A stretch of 64,000 bases of DNA from Nocardia cyriacigeorgica (GCF_005863245.1 NZ_VBUT01000007.1:62001-126000); one strand, 5' to 3'. Shown: positions 42,142 to 50,996, numbered from the stretch's first letter. Numbers and translations are program-made. The notes: generated from the letters alone by a model not told the origin.

Positions 42142-43944
42142 CTGAGCAAGATCACAGTCGAACAGGAACCGGGACTGGCGGACACCCTGCTGACGGCCGA
42201 ACTGGACGAAACCCATACCGCCCCGACTTTCACCGAATTGGGGGTGCGCCCCGAAATCGTGCGCGCGCTCGGCGAGATGGGCATCGAACGCACTTTCGCC
42301 ATCCAGGAACTCACCCTGCCGCTGGCGCTGGCCGGCGAAGACCTCATCGGCCAGGCCCGCACCGGCATGGGCAAGACCTTCGGATTCGGTGTTCCGCTGC
42401 TGCATCGCATCGCCACCGCCGAATCGGGCACCACCCCGCTGGACGGAACGCCGCGGGCGCTGGTCATCGTGCCCACCCGCGAACTCTGCATCCAGGTCAC
42501 CAAGGACCTGGAAAACGCGGGCAAATACCTGACCAATCACCAGGGACCGCTGAAGGTGGTCTCGATTTACGGTGGCCGCCCGTACGAAGCGCAGATCGAG
42601 GCATTGCGCCATGGTGTCGACGTCGTCGTCGGCACCCCCGGCCGGCTGCTCGACCTGGCCAATCAGCAGCATCTGATTCTCGGCAAGGTCGGCGTGCTCG
42701 TGCTCGATGAGGCCGACGAAATGCTCGATCTGGGCTTCCTGCCCGATATCGAACGCATTTTGGGCATGGTCCCGGATAAACGGCAGACGATGCTGTTCTC
42801 GGCCACCATGCCGGGCCCGATCATCACCCTGGCCCGCACATTCCTCACCCGCCCGACCCATATCCGGGCCGAGGAGCCGCACGATTCCGCGGTGCACGAT
42901 CGCACCGCCCAGTTCGTCTACCGGGCGCACGCGCTCGACAAGAGCGAATTGGTCGCCCGCGTGCTGCAGGCCGAGAGCCGCGGCGCCACCATGATCTTCA
43001 CCCGCACCAAGCGCACCGCGCAGAAGGTGGCCGACGATCTGGCCGAACGCGGTTTCGCGGTCGGCGCGGTACACGGTGACCTCGGCCAGATCGCGCGCGA
43101 GAAGGCGCTGACGAAGTTCCGCAAGGGCACCATCGACGTGCTGGTCGCCACCGATGTGGCCGCCCGCGGCATCGATATCGACGACGTCACCCACGTCATC
43201 AACTATCAGTGCCCCGAGGACGAGAAGACCTACGTGCACCGCATCGGCCGTACCGGCCGCGCCGGCCGCACCGGCGTCGCGGTGACGTTGATCGACTGGG
43301 ACGAACTCAACCGCTGGGCCGGCATCGACAAGGCCCTCGGCCTCGGCATCCCCGAGCCGGTCGAAACGTATTCGCGTTCACCGCATCTGTTCTCGGATCT
43401 GGGCATCCCGGAAGGTGTCACCGGCACCATCCGCAAGCCCAAGCCGGAACGCGACGAGGACGCCGAGGTCGTCGAGCGGCCCGAGCGCACCCCGCGCAAA
43501 CGCAATCGCAGGCGCACCCGTGGCGGCAAGCCGATCGACGGCGAGGCCACCACGAGCACCGGCGACGCCGGCGAGCAGGGCGAGGCGGCGGCCGGTTCGG
43601 CTCCTGCCGAGGACGCTGCCGGTGACGACGGCGAACGTCCGGCGCGGCGCAGGCGTCGTCGGCGCAAGTCCACGGCCGAGGACGGCGCCGCCACCGGCAC
43701 CGCCGAAGCCACCGGCGAGCCCAGCGACACCGCCGAGGCGACCAGCACGGCCGACGTGAACGGCGCTGCTGAGGCACGCACCGCCGAGGCGACAGCCGCC
43801 GAGACCACCGACACCGAGGCCGGCGGCGAGCAGCCCGCGCGTCGCAGGCGTCGCCGCCGCAAGCCGGCCGCCGAATCCGCGGAAGCCTCCGCCGATGCGG
43901 CCACGCCGGTCGAGTCGAACAGCACCGCAGGCGTCTCCGCCTGA
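42142..43944 (+). CDS. DEAD-box RNA helicase (RhlE/CsdA type) with probable CTG start
   Basis: 600 residues if read from CTG 42142, which has GAGGAAGG 9 nt upstream. No ATG, GTG or TTG occurs in frame between the RBS and TTG 42238, and starting at that TTG would remove the Phe of the Q motif (FTELGVRPEIV...FAIQ). Helicase motifs: ARTGMGKT, PTRELC, GTPGRLLD, DEADE, SAT, TDVAARGIDID, HRIGRTGRAGR. From about 430 on, a long acidic/basic tail contains two ARRRRRRRK-type blocks in Ala/Glu/Thr-rich sequence, probably RNA-binding. Position equals Rv3211. Confidence 0.93.
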   Translation: MSKITVEQEPGLADTLLTAELDETHTAPTFTELGVRPEIVRALGEMGIERTFAIQELTLPLALAGEDLIGQARTGMGKTFGFGVPLLHRIATAESGTTPLDGTPRALVIVPTRELCIQVTKDLENAGKYLTNHQGPLKVVSIYGGRPYEAQIEALRHGVDVVVGTPGRLLDLANQQHLILGKVGVLVLDEADEMLDLGFLPDIERILGMVPDKRQTMLFSATMPGPIITLARTFLTRPTHIRAEEPHDSAVHDRTAQFVYRAHALDKSELVARVLQAESRGATMIFTRTKRTAQKVADDLAERGFAVGAVHGDLGQIAREKALTKFRKGTIDVLVATDVAARGIDIDDVTHVINYQCPEDEKTYVHRIGRTGRAGRTGVAVTLIDWDELNRWAGIDKALGLGIPEPVETYSRSPHLFSDLGIPEGVTGTIRKPKPERDEDAEVVERPERTPRKRNRRRTRGGKPIDGEATTSTGDAGEQGEAAAGSAPAEDAAGDDGERPARRRRRRRKSTAEDGAATGTAEATGEPSDTAEATSTADVNGAAEARTAEATAAETTDTEAGGEQPARRRRRRRKPAAESAEASADAATPVESNSTAGVSA

Positions 43945-43957
43945 TCGAACACCCCCG

Positions 43958-43997
43958 AAATGCTGGTGGGCGCGAACCGCGCCCACCAGCATTTTTC
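43958..43997 (+). terminator. Rho-independent terminator after the helicase gene
   Basis: Perfect 17-bp stem (43958-43974 with 43978-43994), AAC loop, ending in five T. It is the clearest intrinsic terminator in the window. Confidence 0.93.
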
Positions 43998-44090
43998 GTC
44001 TGCGAGCAGTGGCGCGCGCCCACTCCCGGCACGCACCGGCGCCGCCGGCCGCCGGGCACGGCGATGTCATCGGCGCTCGCACCGATCCGC

Positions 44091-44096
44091 TAATCT
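44091..44096 (+). promoter_or_regulatory. -10 element of a leaderless gene
   Basis: TAATCT ends 7 nt before the GTG at 44104; no ribosome-binding site is present. Confidence 0.5.
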
Positions 44097-44103
44097 CGCA
44101 CAC

Positions 44104-45330
44104 GTGCTCGCACCCGAGCGGCGGACCCGCGCCGACATCCTCATCGCGGTCGCGATCGCCCTCGTCCTGGCGATCGCGGCTCTGGTGGTGTGGATCCAAT
44201 CGGATGCGCGCGGCACCGAGTCGGTCGTCGCCGATACCCCCGTCGACACCCCGCCTGCCGCGTCGGCGCTGCCCACCGCGCTGCGCGAACTCTGGCGCGC
44301 GCCCGATGGGGCGAGCACGGAGGCGCTCACCTCCGGTGGTGTGGTGGTCACCGCGGACGGCGGCACCGTCACCGGACGCGATCCGCGCACGGGAAACGAA
44401 ATCTGGCACTACCGGCGCGATATCCCGCTGTGCGGCGTGCAAGCCCAGTTCGGCACCGTGATCGCGGTGTATCGCGACGATCGCGGATGCAGCCAGACCA
44501 CCATGCTGCTCGGCTCGGACGGCTCGCGCACCACCGCCCGCAGCAGCGATATGGACTCCGAGATCGCACTGTCGGTCGACGGCACCTACGTGCTGGCACA
44601 GGGGCCGCGCCGGCTGGAGATGTGGCGTTCGGATCTGGTTCGCACCCTCGAGTACGGCCATGTCGAGGCCAAAGAGATCCCCAAATCCCAGCCGCGCCAG
44701 GGCTGTTCGCTGATATCGGCGAGCTCGAGCCCGTCCCGGCTCGCGGTACTGGAGCGCTGCCCCGGCGACGCCGCCAACCGGCTGACAGCCCTGGATCCGG
44801 CGCCCAAGGACTACCGCGTGCCCAAGGAATTCGGTTCCCGCGTGCTGAACGGACCCGGTGCCGATTCACCCGACGCGGAAGTGATCGCGGTGTCGGACAA
44901 CAGGATCGTGGTCTACCTGCCGGGCACCACCGCACCCGAGCCCGCACCGCCACGGCTGGCAGTGTTCGATGCCACCGGCAATCCGCTGGTCTCACACGAA
45001 CTTTCGGCTCCGCTGACCGAGACGACCACCACCACCCGGATCGGATCGGCCTATCTGGTGTTCACCGGCAACAGCCTGATCGCCTTGAATGCCAGTACCT
45101 TCGACCCGATGTGGACCGCCGCGGGCGCGCTCGGCGGACCCGCGTTGATGGCCGGTCACATCCTCATGCCGGTCGAGGGCGCCATTGCCGCACTCGACCC
45201 GGCCACGGGGGCGGAGACCACCCGTATTCCGGTGGAGCGCACGGGCTATGACGGCTCCCCCATCGCGCTCGGTGTGCTCGGCGACGTCGTACTCGAGCAT
45301 CGCGGCGATCAGCTGGTGGCGTTCGGCTGA
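44104..45330 (+). CDS. Membrane-anchored PQQ-like beta-propeller protein
   Basis: 408 residues with one N-terminal transmembrane helix (ILIAVAIALVLAIAALVVW) and an extracytoplasmic region of PQQ-like propeller repeats (VTGRDPRTGNEIWHYR, LIALNASTFDPMWTAAG, AIAALDPATGAETTRIP). Paired cysteines (C at IPLCGVQ, RGCSQ, QGCSLI, ERCPGD) suggest disulfides outside the membrane. Position corresponds to Rv3212. Probably a scaffold for an envelope complex; ligand unknown. Confidence 0.82.
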   Translation: MLAPERRTRADILIAVAIALVLAIAALVVWIQSDARGTESVVADTPVDTPPAASALPTALRELWRAPDGASTEALTSGGVVVTADGGTVTGRDPRTGNEIWHYRRDIPLCGVQAQFGTVIAVYRDDRGCSQTTMLLGSDGSRTTARSSDMDSEIALSVDGTYVLAQGPRRLEMWRSDLVRTLEYGHVEAKEIPKSQPRQGCSLISASSSPSRLAVLERCPGDAANRLTALDPAPKDYRVPKEFGSRVLNGPGADSPDAEVIAVSDNRIVVYLPGTTAPEPAPPRLAVFDATGNPLVSHELSAPLTETTTTTRIGSAYLVFTGNSLIALNASTFDPMWTAAGALGGPALMAGHILMPVEGAIAALDPATGAETTRIPVERTGYDGSPIALGVLGDVVLEHRGDQLVAFG

Positions 45331-45368
45331 GCCCGTTTCTGTCGGTGCCTCGTGGCACACTCACCGCC

Positions 45369-45518
45369 ATGCGCAGGGCAGCCACGAACCCCACCACAGC
45401 CCCGAGCCTGGGCAGCGCTGACCTGGAGGCGTCCGCCGGGCGCGGTGGCGGCGTCGACCGAGTGACACCGTCGCGATCCACCGACGGCCGCACCCCGCTC
45501 GAGCGCGGTGGCTCATGA
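45369..45518 (+). CDS. Possible 49-codon upstream gene (hypothetical)
   Basis: A frame from ATG 45369 ends in a TGA that overlaps the ATG at 45515 (ATGA), which would couple it to the phosphatase gene. The product is Ser/Thr/Gly-rich (MRRAATNPTTAPSLGSADLE...) without a domain. It may be chance in GC-rich DNA; listed because it fills the gap and decides a start. Confidence 0.2.
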   Translation: MRRAATNPTTAPSLGSADLEASAGRGGGVDRVTPSRSTDGRTPLERGGS

Positions 45519-46135
45519 TGGATCACATGTCCGAACTCGAGCACGCCCGGCTGATCGTCCTGCGCCACGGGGAGACCACGTGGTCCGCGCAACGCAAACA
45601 CACCAGCATCACCGACCTGCCGCTCACCGAGCGTGGCGAACAGCAGGCCCGCGCGGCCGGACAGCTGCTCACCGACCTGAAACTGCGCACCCCGCTCGTG
45701 TACACCAGCCCTCGGCTGCGCGCGACGCACACCGCGGAACTGGCCGGGCTCGCATCGGCCGTCATCGACACCGACCTGGCCGAATGGGATTACGGCGACT
45801 ACGAGGGCCGCACCACCGCCGAGATCCGCGAGACGGTGCCCGGCTGGACGGTCTGGACCCACCCGGTGCCCGGCGGGGAATCCGCCGAGCAGGTCCGCGC
45901 CCGCGCCGACCGGGTCCTGTCCACCGTCACCGAACAGCTCGCCGAACGTGATGTGGTGCTGGTCGGGCACGGGCATTTCTCCCGCGTGCTCATCGCCCGC
46001 TGGTGTGAGTTCGAGGTGCGCGAAGGCCGCCGGTTCGCCATGTCGACCGGCGCGGTCAGCGTGCTCGGCTACGACCACGGCGCGGCCACCGTGCGCGGCC
46101 ACAACCTCGTCCCGGCCGAGGAGTTGGCGCGATGA
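45515..46135 (+). CDS. Histidine-phosphatase (phosphoglycerate-mutase-like), Rv3214-type
   Basis: 206 residues. LIVLRHGETTWS is the phosphohistidine motif; VYTSPRLRATHTAEL, AEWDYGDYEG and VLVGHGHFSRVL (second catalytic His) complete the site. The M. tuberculosis counterpart (gpm2) behaves as an acid phosphatase rather than a mutase, and the same is expected here. The ATG at 45515 is used; 45518 and 45527 are in-frame alternatives. It overlaps the GNAT gene by ATGA. Confidence 0.88.
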   Translation: MMDHMSELEHARLIVLRHGETTWSAQRKHTSITDLPLTERGEQQARAAGQLLTDLKLRTPLVYTSPRLRATHTAELAGLASAVIDTDLAEWDYGDYEGRTTAEIRETVPGWTVWTHPVPGGESAEQVRARADRVLSTVTEQLAERDVVLVGHGHFSRVLIARWCEFEVREGRRFAMSTGAVSVLGYDHGAATVRGHNLVPAEELAR

Positions 46136-46617
46136 CCGCCACCGCGATCCGCCGTGCGGTTCCCGAGGATGTGCCCGCCCTGGTCGAGCTGGTCTACGAC
46201 CTGGCCGAATACGAGAAGGCCAGGCACGAGTGCACCCTCACCGCCGAACAACTGCGCACCGCGCTGTTCGGGCCCGCGCCCGCCCTGTTCGCCCATGTCG
46301 CCACCCTGGACGAGCAGGTCGTCGGGTGCGCCATCTGGTTCCTGAACTACTCCACCTGGGACGGTGTGCACGGCATCTACCTGGAGGATCTGTTCGTCAA
46401 GCCGCAGGCGCGCGGCACCGGGCTCGGTAAGGCGCTGATCGCGGCGCTGGCCGAGGAGGCTGTGCGCAACGGATACAGCCGGGTGTCCTGGTCGGTGCTC
46501 ACCTGGAACACCCCGTCGATCGAGTTCTACGAATCCCTCGGCGCGGACGTCCAGGACGACTGGGTGGGCTACCGGCTGTCCGGTGCGGCGCTGACGGCCC
46601 TGGCCGGGAGTCGCTGA
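46132..46617 (+). CDS. GNAT-family N-acetyltransferase
   Basis: 161 residues with the acetyl-CoA-binding motif VKPQARGTGLGKALIAAL and upstream LEDLFV, as in the diamine/spermidine-acetyltransferase-like group (IRRAVPEDVPALVELVYDLAEYE split by family position). Position equals Rv3216, which is broken in some mycobacteria but complete here. It overlaps neighbours at both ends (ATGA, TGATG), so phosphatase-GNAT-EndoV form one unit. Confidence 0.87.
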   Translation: MTATAIRRAVPEDVPALVELVYDLAEYEKARHECTLTAEQLRTALFGPAPALFAHVATLDEQVVGCAIWFLNYSTWDGVHGIYLEDLFVKPQARGTGLGKALIAALAEEAVRNGYSRVSWSVLTWNTPSIEFYESLGADVQDDWVGYRLSGAALTALAGSR

Positions 46618-47297
46618 TGCGGCTGTCGCTACCGCAGCGGTGGCCGGCCTCGGAAGCCGAGGCGAAGGCGATGCAGGACGAGCTGCGGCCACTGGTACGG
46701 GCCGAGAACCCGCGACCACCACGGTTTCGCACCATCGCCGGGCTCGACTCCGCCTACCACGATGACGGCACCGTCGCCGCCGCCATCGTCGTGGTGGATG
46801 CGCAGACCCTCGACACCGTCGACACCACCGTGGCCTACGGCACCGCCGCCTTCCCCTACATTCCCGGACTGCTCTCGTTCCGCGAGATGCCCACCACCGT
46901 CGCCGCGCTCGAACAGCTGACAACCACGCCCGACCTGCTGGTCTGTGATGCCCAGGGCCTGGCCCACCCGCGCCGCTTCGGGTTCGCCTGCCATGTCGGC
47001 CTCGTCACCGGGCTGCCGACGATCGGGGTGGCCAAATCCGCGTGGGGCGACTGCCCGGAACCGGGACCGGAGCGCGGCGCGCAGGCCGACATCACCATCG
47101 ACGGCGAGATCGTCGGCCGGGTCCTGCGCACCCGCGCCGGAGTGAAGCCGGTGTTCGTCTCGGTGGGCCACCTGATCGACCTGGACACCGCCTGCGCTCA
47201 GGTGCTCGCGCTGACGCCGCACTACCGGCTGCCGGAGACGACTCGACGCGCCGATCACCTGTGCCGGCAGGCGCTGAAAGACGCGATCGCCCGCTGA
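46617..47297 (+). CDS. nfi: Endonuclease V
   Basis: 226 residues. AGLDSAY (first metal-binding Asp), YIPGLLSFRE (wedge motif) and LLVCDAQGLAHPRRFGFACH (second Asp and His) are the endonuclease V signatures, followed by GVAKS and KPVFVSVGH. It nicks DNA 3' to deaminated bases such as hypoxanthine. It overlaps the GNAT gene by one base. Confidence 0.94.
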   Translation: MRLSLPQRWPASEAEAKAMQDELRPLVRAENPRPPRFRTIAGLDSAYHDDGTVAAAIVVVDAQTLDTVDTTVAYGTAAFPYIPGLLSFREMPTTVAALEQLTTTPDLLVCDAQGLAHPRRFGFACHVGLVTGLPTIGVAKSAWGDCPEPGPERGAQADITIDGEIVGRVLRTRAGVKPVFVSVGHLIDLDTACAQVLALTPHYRLPETTRRADHLCRQALKDAIAR

Positions 47298-47330
47298 GCC
47301 GATCGTGCCGGGGCTCGATCGTTCGATCAG

Positions 47331-47370
47331 CCGGATCGTCGGTGGTTCGCCTCGGGCACCTTCGATCCGG
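47331..47370. terminator. Hairpin between convergent nfi and a membrane-protein gene
   Basis: CCGGATCG (47331-47338) pairs with CGATCCGG (47363-47370), with inner GGTG/CACC. It lies between converging genes; no T-tract. Confidence 0.5.
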
Positions 47371-47403
47371 CCGACGGCGTGCGGGCAGGTTCGGAAGCGC
47401 CCC

Positions 47404-47820
47404 TCAGTCCGGGTCGATCCCGTACTCGCGCGCCATCCACCGACTGGTGGCCGGTGTGAACAACAACACCAGCGCACCGACCACCACCACGCCGAGCAAG
47501 GCGCCGTAGAACGGCTGATGGGAATCGGTCAGCAACGACCACACCACCGGCAACAGCAGCAGCTGCGCGATCACCGCGATGGCACGACCCCAGCGGTGGC
47601 CGAGCAGCAGACCGATGCCCGCCGCGAGCACCGCACCGCCCAGGATCACGAACCACGCGGCCGTGCCGTAACCGCTGGCCTGGCTCTGATCGTGACCGAG
47701 CAGACCACGCACCACCAGCACGATCGCCACCGTCACCGCGACGGCGCCCTCCAAGGCCACCAGCCCACCGGCGCCACGCACCGTGCCCGGCACCGTTCCG
47801 ACGTCATCTCGCTCAGCCAC
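47404..47820 (-). CDS. Small integral membrane protein (Rv3217c-like)
   Basis: 138 residues with four hydrophobic helices: AVAVTVAIVLVVRGLLG, WFVILGGAVLAAGIGLLLG, IAVIAQLLLLPVVWSLL and LLGVVVVGALVLLFTP. Conserved actinobacterial protein of unknown function; no catalytic motif. Confidence 0.8.
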   Translation of the reverse strand: MAERDDVGTVPGTVRGAGGLVALEGAVAVTVAIVLVVRGLLGHDQSQASGYGTAAWFVILGGAVLAAGIGLLLGHRWGRAIAVIAQLLLLPVVWSLLTDSHQPFYGALLGVVVVGALVLLFTPATSRWMAREYGIDPD

Positions 47821-47884
47821 CCGACCAGGGTAGGTCGCGGGCTCGACGGCCGTGGCATCGGCCGAACCGGTAACCCGGCTGAAT

Positions 47885-47890
47885 TAAGGT
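47885..47890 (+). promoter_or_regulatory. -10 element of a leaderless gene
   Basis: TAAGGT ends 6 nt before the GTG at 47897. Confidence 0.45.
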
Positions 47891-47896
47891 GCGTAG

Positions 47897-48841
47897 GTGC
47901 GGACGTTGTTGATCGTGAATCCGAATGCCACCTCTACCACCGCGGCCACCAGGGATCTGCTGGCCCACGCGCTGGAGAGCCGGACGCAATTGACCGTCGC
48001 CCATACCCAGCATCGCGGCCATGCCGCCGAGCTCGCCCAGTGGGCGGCGACCAATGAGATGGATCTCATCGTGGTGCACGGCGGCGACGGCACCGTCAAC
48101 GAGACGATCAACGGATTCCTGCCGCTGCCGCAGGTGGACGACGGTCAGGCGTGGCGGCCCAGGCTCGGGGTGATCCCCGGCGGCTCGGCCAATGTCTTCG
48201 CCCGCGCCCTCGGCCTGAAACCCGATCCGGTCGCGGCCACCAACCAGCTGATCGACCTGCTGTCGGTGAACGACGACCGCCGCATCGGGCTCGGCATCGC
48301 CGACGATCGATGGTTCTGCTTCAGCGCGGGAGTGGGCCTGGATGCCGACGTGTGCGAGGCCATCGACGCCAGTCGCGCGAACGGAAAAGCCGCCACTCCG
48401 GTGCGTTATCTGGCGACCACGGTGCGCCAGTTCTTCCGGGCCAAACGGCACAAGCCCGAGGCCACCGTCATCGTCCCCGGGCACGACCCGGTCGAGGGTG
48501 TGCATTACGCATTCGTGACCAACACCAGTCCGTGGACCTATCTGAACGCCACCCCGGTGCGCACCAACCCCGGTACCGCCTTCGAATCCGGGCTCGGTGT
48601 GTTCGCCATGCGATCCATGGCGTTGCTGCCGACGTTGCGGGTCGCGGGCCAACTTCTGGCACCGAACGGAAACCCGAAGTCACGCAAATTGTTTCGCGAA
48701 GACGACGTGGCGTCGGTGCGAATCGAGACCGATCAGGAGATCGGCCTGCAAATCGATGGCGACTTCATCGGCAAACGCAACGTGGTGGATTTCACCGCGG
48801 TCCCCGACGTGCTGGAAGTCGTCGCGCCGCGCCCTTCGTGA
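47897..48841 (+). CDS. Diacylglycerol/lipid kinase-family protein
   Basis: 314 residues. LLIVNPNATSTTA, the nucleotide-binding VVHGGDGTVNETING, and LGVIPGGSANVFARALG are the DAGK catalytic-domain motifs; the C-terminal LQIDGDFIG closes the second lobe. It phosphorylates a lipid, perhaps diacylglycerol; the true substrate is unknown. Position equals Rv3218, just before whiB1. Confidence 0.9.
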   Translation: MRTLLIVNPNATSTTAATRDLLAHALESRTQLTVAHTQHRGHAAELAQWAATNEMDLIVVHGGDGTVNETINGFLPLPQVDDGQAWRPRLGVIPGGSANVFARALGLKPDPVAATNQLIDLLSVNDDRRIGLGIADDRWFCFSAGVGLDADVCEAIDASRANGKAATPVRYLATTVRQFFRAKRHKPEATVIVPGHDPVEGVHYAFVTNTSPWTYLNATPVRTNPGTAFESGLGVFAMRSMALLPTLRVAGQLLAPNGNPKSRKLFREDDVASVRIETDQEIGLQIDGDFIGKRNVVDFTAVPDVLEVVAPRPS

Positions 48842-48969
48842 GACGCGCCGGAGTGAAAAACATCGCTGTTGTGCTGCGAAAACCCGGCGGAGCGAGTACA
48901 AAGGACCGGGCAAGCTCCCCTTGCGGGACCTTCAGAGCGTGAGCTTCCCCACGGTGACCTGGATACCTA

Positions 48970-49002
48970 TTGACATCTACGGTGTTCGTGAAAGCATTCA
49001 CA
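48970..49002 (+). promoter_or_regulatory. whiB1 upstream region: consensus -35 and CRP-like site
   Basis: TTGACA (48970-48975) is a perfect -35. Twelve bases later CGTGAAAGCATTCACA (48987-49002) matches the TGTGA-n6-TCACA CRP site in 9 of 10 defined bases. The -10 is not certain. The M. tuberculosis whiB1 promoter is controlled by the cAMP receptor protein Rv3676. Confidence 0.55.
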
Positions 49003-49091
49003 AGCAACCGTGCGGAAATCTTCAGGTCGCACAAGTGAACTATCCACAAACCATCGGCGCCATTTGTGGCGCCCAGTGAAGGAGCAGAGGA

Positions 49092-49346
49092 ATGGACTGG
49101 CGCCACAAGGCCATCTGTCGCGACGAGGACCCCGAACTGTTCTTCCCGGTGGGTAACAGTGGTCCGGCGCTCGCGCAGATTGCCGATGCCAAGCTGGTCT
49201 GCGCTCGATGCCCCGTCACCGCCGACTGCCTGTCGTGGGCCCTGAAGTCCGGACAGGATGCCGGTGTGTGGGGAGGCATGAGCGAAGACGAGCGTCGGGC
49301 GCTCAAACGCCGCAACGCGCGCACCCGCACCCGCACGGTCGTCTGA
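49092..49346 (+). CDS. whiB1: WhiB1 iron-sulfur transcription factor
   Basis: 84 residues. Four cysteines at 9, 37, 40 and 46 (AICRDEDP, VCARCPVTADC) hold a [4Fe-4S] cluster; GVWGG and the basic tail KRRNARTRTRT bind DNA. WhiB1 is an essential NO-responsive regulator in mycobacteria that works with SigA. RBS GGAGCAGAGG lies upstream. The leader before it is about 250 nt from the previous gene and carries a CRP-like site. Confidence 0.96.
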   Translation: MDWRHKAICRDEDPELFFPVGNSGPALAQIADAKLVCARCPVTADCLSWALKSGQDAGVWGGMSEDERRALKRRNARTRTRTVV

Positions 49347-49398
49347 CCCTCGGTCAGACGAGCGATTCGGGCCCCAGCCCGGACCCGAATCGCATTCG

Positions 49399-49434
49399 GC
49401 CCGGCACCCGCAGAGGTGCCGGGCTTGTTGTTTG
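49399..49434 (+). terminator. whiB1 terminator
   Basis: GCCCGGCACC (49399-49408) pairs with GGTGCCGGGC (49415-49424), then TTGTTGTTT. Two further hairpins precede it: CGTCTGACC/GGTCAGACG at 49340-49360 across the stop codon, and GATTCGGG/CCCGAATC just after. Confidence 0.85.
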
Positions 49435-49449
49435 TCGGGCTGAAAACAG

Positions 49450-50964
49450 TCAGCGTCCTGAGCGCCGGCCCAACGGGACCCGCAGCACCGCGTCCGTGCC
49501 GATATCGGCACCGGGATGCAGGCCGATGGAACCGCCCAGTTCGGCCGTCACCAGCGTCCGCACGATCTGCAGGCCGAGCCGGTCGGAGGATTCCAGGCTG
49601 AAACCGGGGGGCAGGCCGCGGCCGTCGTCGCTGATGATGACGTCGAGCCAGCGCGCCGAACGCTCGGAACGAATCGTCACGGTGCCGTTCTCGCCGGCAT
49701 CGAAGGCGTGCTCGATGGCGTTCTGCACCAGCTCGGTCAACACCATCACCAACGGTGTCGCCCGCTCCGCGGAGAACACACCGAGCGAACCCGCCCGGCG
49801 CACCTTGATCCGTGCGGTGTGCACGGTCGCGACGTCGGCCATGATCGGCAGCAGCCGGTCCACCACCTCATCGAGGTCGACCTCTTCGTCCACCGACATC
49901 GACAGCATCTCGTGCACCGAGGCGATGGAGGTGACGCGGCGGACCGATTCGGTCAGCGCGACCTGCGCCTCCTCGTTCTCGGTGCGGCGGGCCTGCAACC
50001 GCAGCAGCGCGGCCACGGTCTGCAAATTGTTCTTCACCCGGTGATGGATCTCCCGGATGGTGGCGTCCTTGCTCAGCAGCGCGCGGTCGCGGCGCTTGAC
50101 CTCGGTGACATCGCGCACCAGCACCGCGGCACCGGCCAGCTCACCGTGCGGGCGCAGCACCAGCGTGCGCAACAGCACCGTCGCGCCCCTGGCCTCCACC
50201 TCCATCCGGCGCCCGGTGCGACCGGCCAGCGCGGCCTGGATATCGCCGACCACTTCCTGCGCGTCGAACGGATCGGTGATCAGCGAACGGGTGGTGACGG
50301 CCAGATCCTGCCCGGCCAGATCGGCTTGCAGGCCCATCCGGTGATAGGCCGAGAGCGCGTTGGGACTGGCATAGGTGACGATGCCCTCGGTGTCGAGCCG
50401 GATGAATCCGTCGCCGGCGCGCGGGCTGGAATGGGTGGCGGCGCGATCCTCGGTGGTCGGGAAGGTGCCGTCGGCGATCATCTGGCACAGATCGTCGGCG
50501 CAGGCCACATAGGCGATCTCCAGCGTGCTGCGCACCTTGGACCGTTGTAGATCGGTGTCGCGGCTCAGGACCGCGATCACGTCGTCGCCGCAGCGCACCG
50601 GAATGGCCTCGCGGATGGCGTCGACCGGATACGGGTGGTAGACGCCCTTGGCGTCGGCCTCACCGTCGGTGCGCACGATCCGGCCGGTGGTCAGGGCCTC
50701 GAAGACCTGCGGATGTTCGGTCCGCAGCGCCTGGGTCCCGACGAGATCCTCGTAGTGCACGGTGGGCGCGGTGGTGGGCCTGCACTGCGCCACACACACG
50801 ATGTCGGCGCCATCGGTGACCGGCCCCGCACCCACCCACAACAGCAGATCGGCGAAGGACAGATCCGCGAGCAGCTGCCAATCCCCCACCACCCGTTGCA
50901 GATGATCCACCGCGACGCCGGGTAGATCGGTGTGTTCGGCCAGCAGCTCGCTCAGTGTCGCCAT
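49450..50964 (-). CDS. pdtaS: PdtaS-type sensor histidine kinase
   Basis: 504 residues, soluble. N-terminal GAF-like domain (about 1-160), PAS domain (about 175-290, FIRLDTEGIVTYASPNA), HisKA_2 with the phosphorylated His in REIHHRVKNNLQTVAALLRL, and an HATPase with VLTELVQNAIEHAF and DDGRGLPPGF. In M. tuberculosis (Rv3220c) it phosphorylates the RNA-binding antiterminator PdtaR and responds to NO, copper or cyclic-di-GMP; pdtaR is not in this window. Next to whiB1, as there. Confidence 0.94.
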   Translation of the reverse strand: MATLSELLAEHTDLPGVAVDHLQRVVGDWQLLADLSFADLLLWVGAGPVTDGADIVCVAQCRPTTAPTVHYEDLVGTQALRTEHPQVFEALTTGRIVRTDGEADAKGVYHPYPVDAIREAIPVRCGDDVIAVLSRDTDLQRSKVRSTLEIAYVACADDLCQMIADGTFPTTEDRAATHSSPRAGDGFIRLDTEGIVTYASPNALSAYHRMGLQADLAGQDLAVTTRSLITDPFDAQEVVGDIQAALAGRTGRRMEVEARGATVLLRTLVLRPHGELAGAAVLVRDVTEVKRRDRALLSKDATIREIHHRVKNNLQTVAALLRLQARRTENEEAQVALTESVRRVTSIASVHEMLSMSVDEEVDLDEVVDRLLPIMADVATVHTARIKVRRAGSLGVFSAERATPLVMVLTELVQNAIEHAFDAGENGTVTIRSERSARWLDVIISDDGRGLPPGFSLESSDRLGLQIVRTLVTAELGGSIGLHPGADIGTDAVLRVPLGRRSGR

Positions 50965-50996
50965 GATCGATCAGTCGCTTCGATTCCGCCGCGCGC

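Noticed and set aside
41890-43239. 449-codon minus-strand frame opposite the helicase
   Set aside because: Shadow of the DEAD-box gene, whose motifs are unmistakable.
49003-49091. Second CRP site (AGTGAACTATCCACA) before whiB1
   Set aside because: Half-sites are one base out of register with TGTGA-n6-TCACA.
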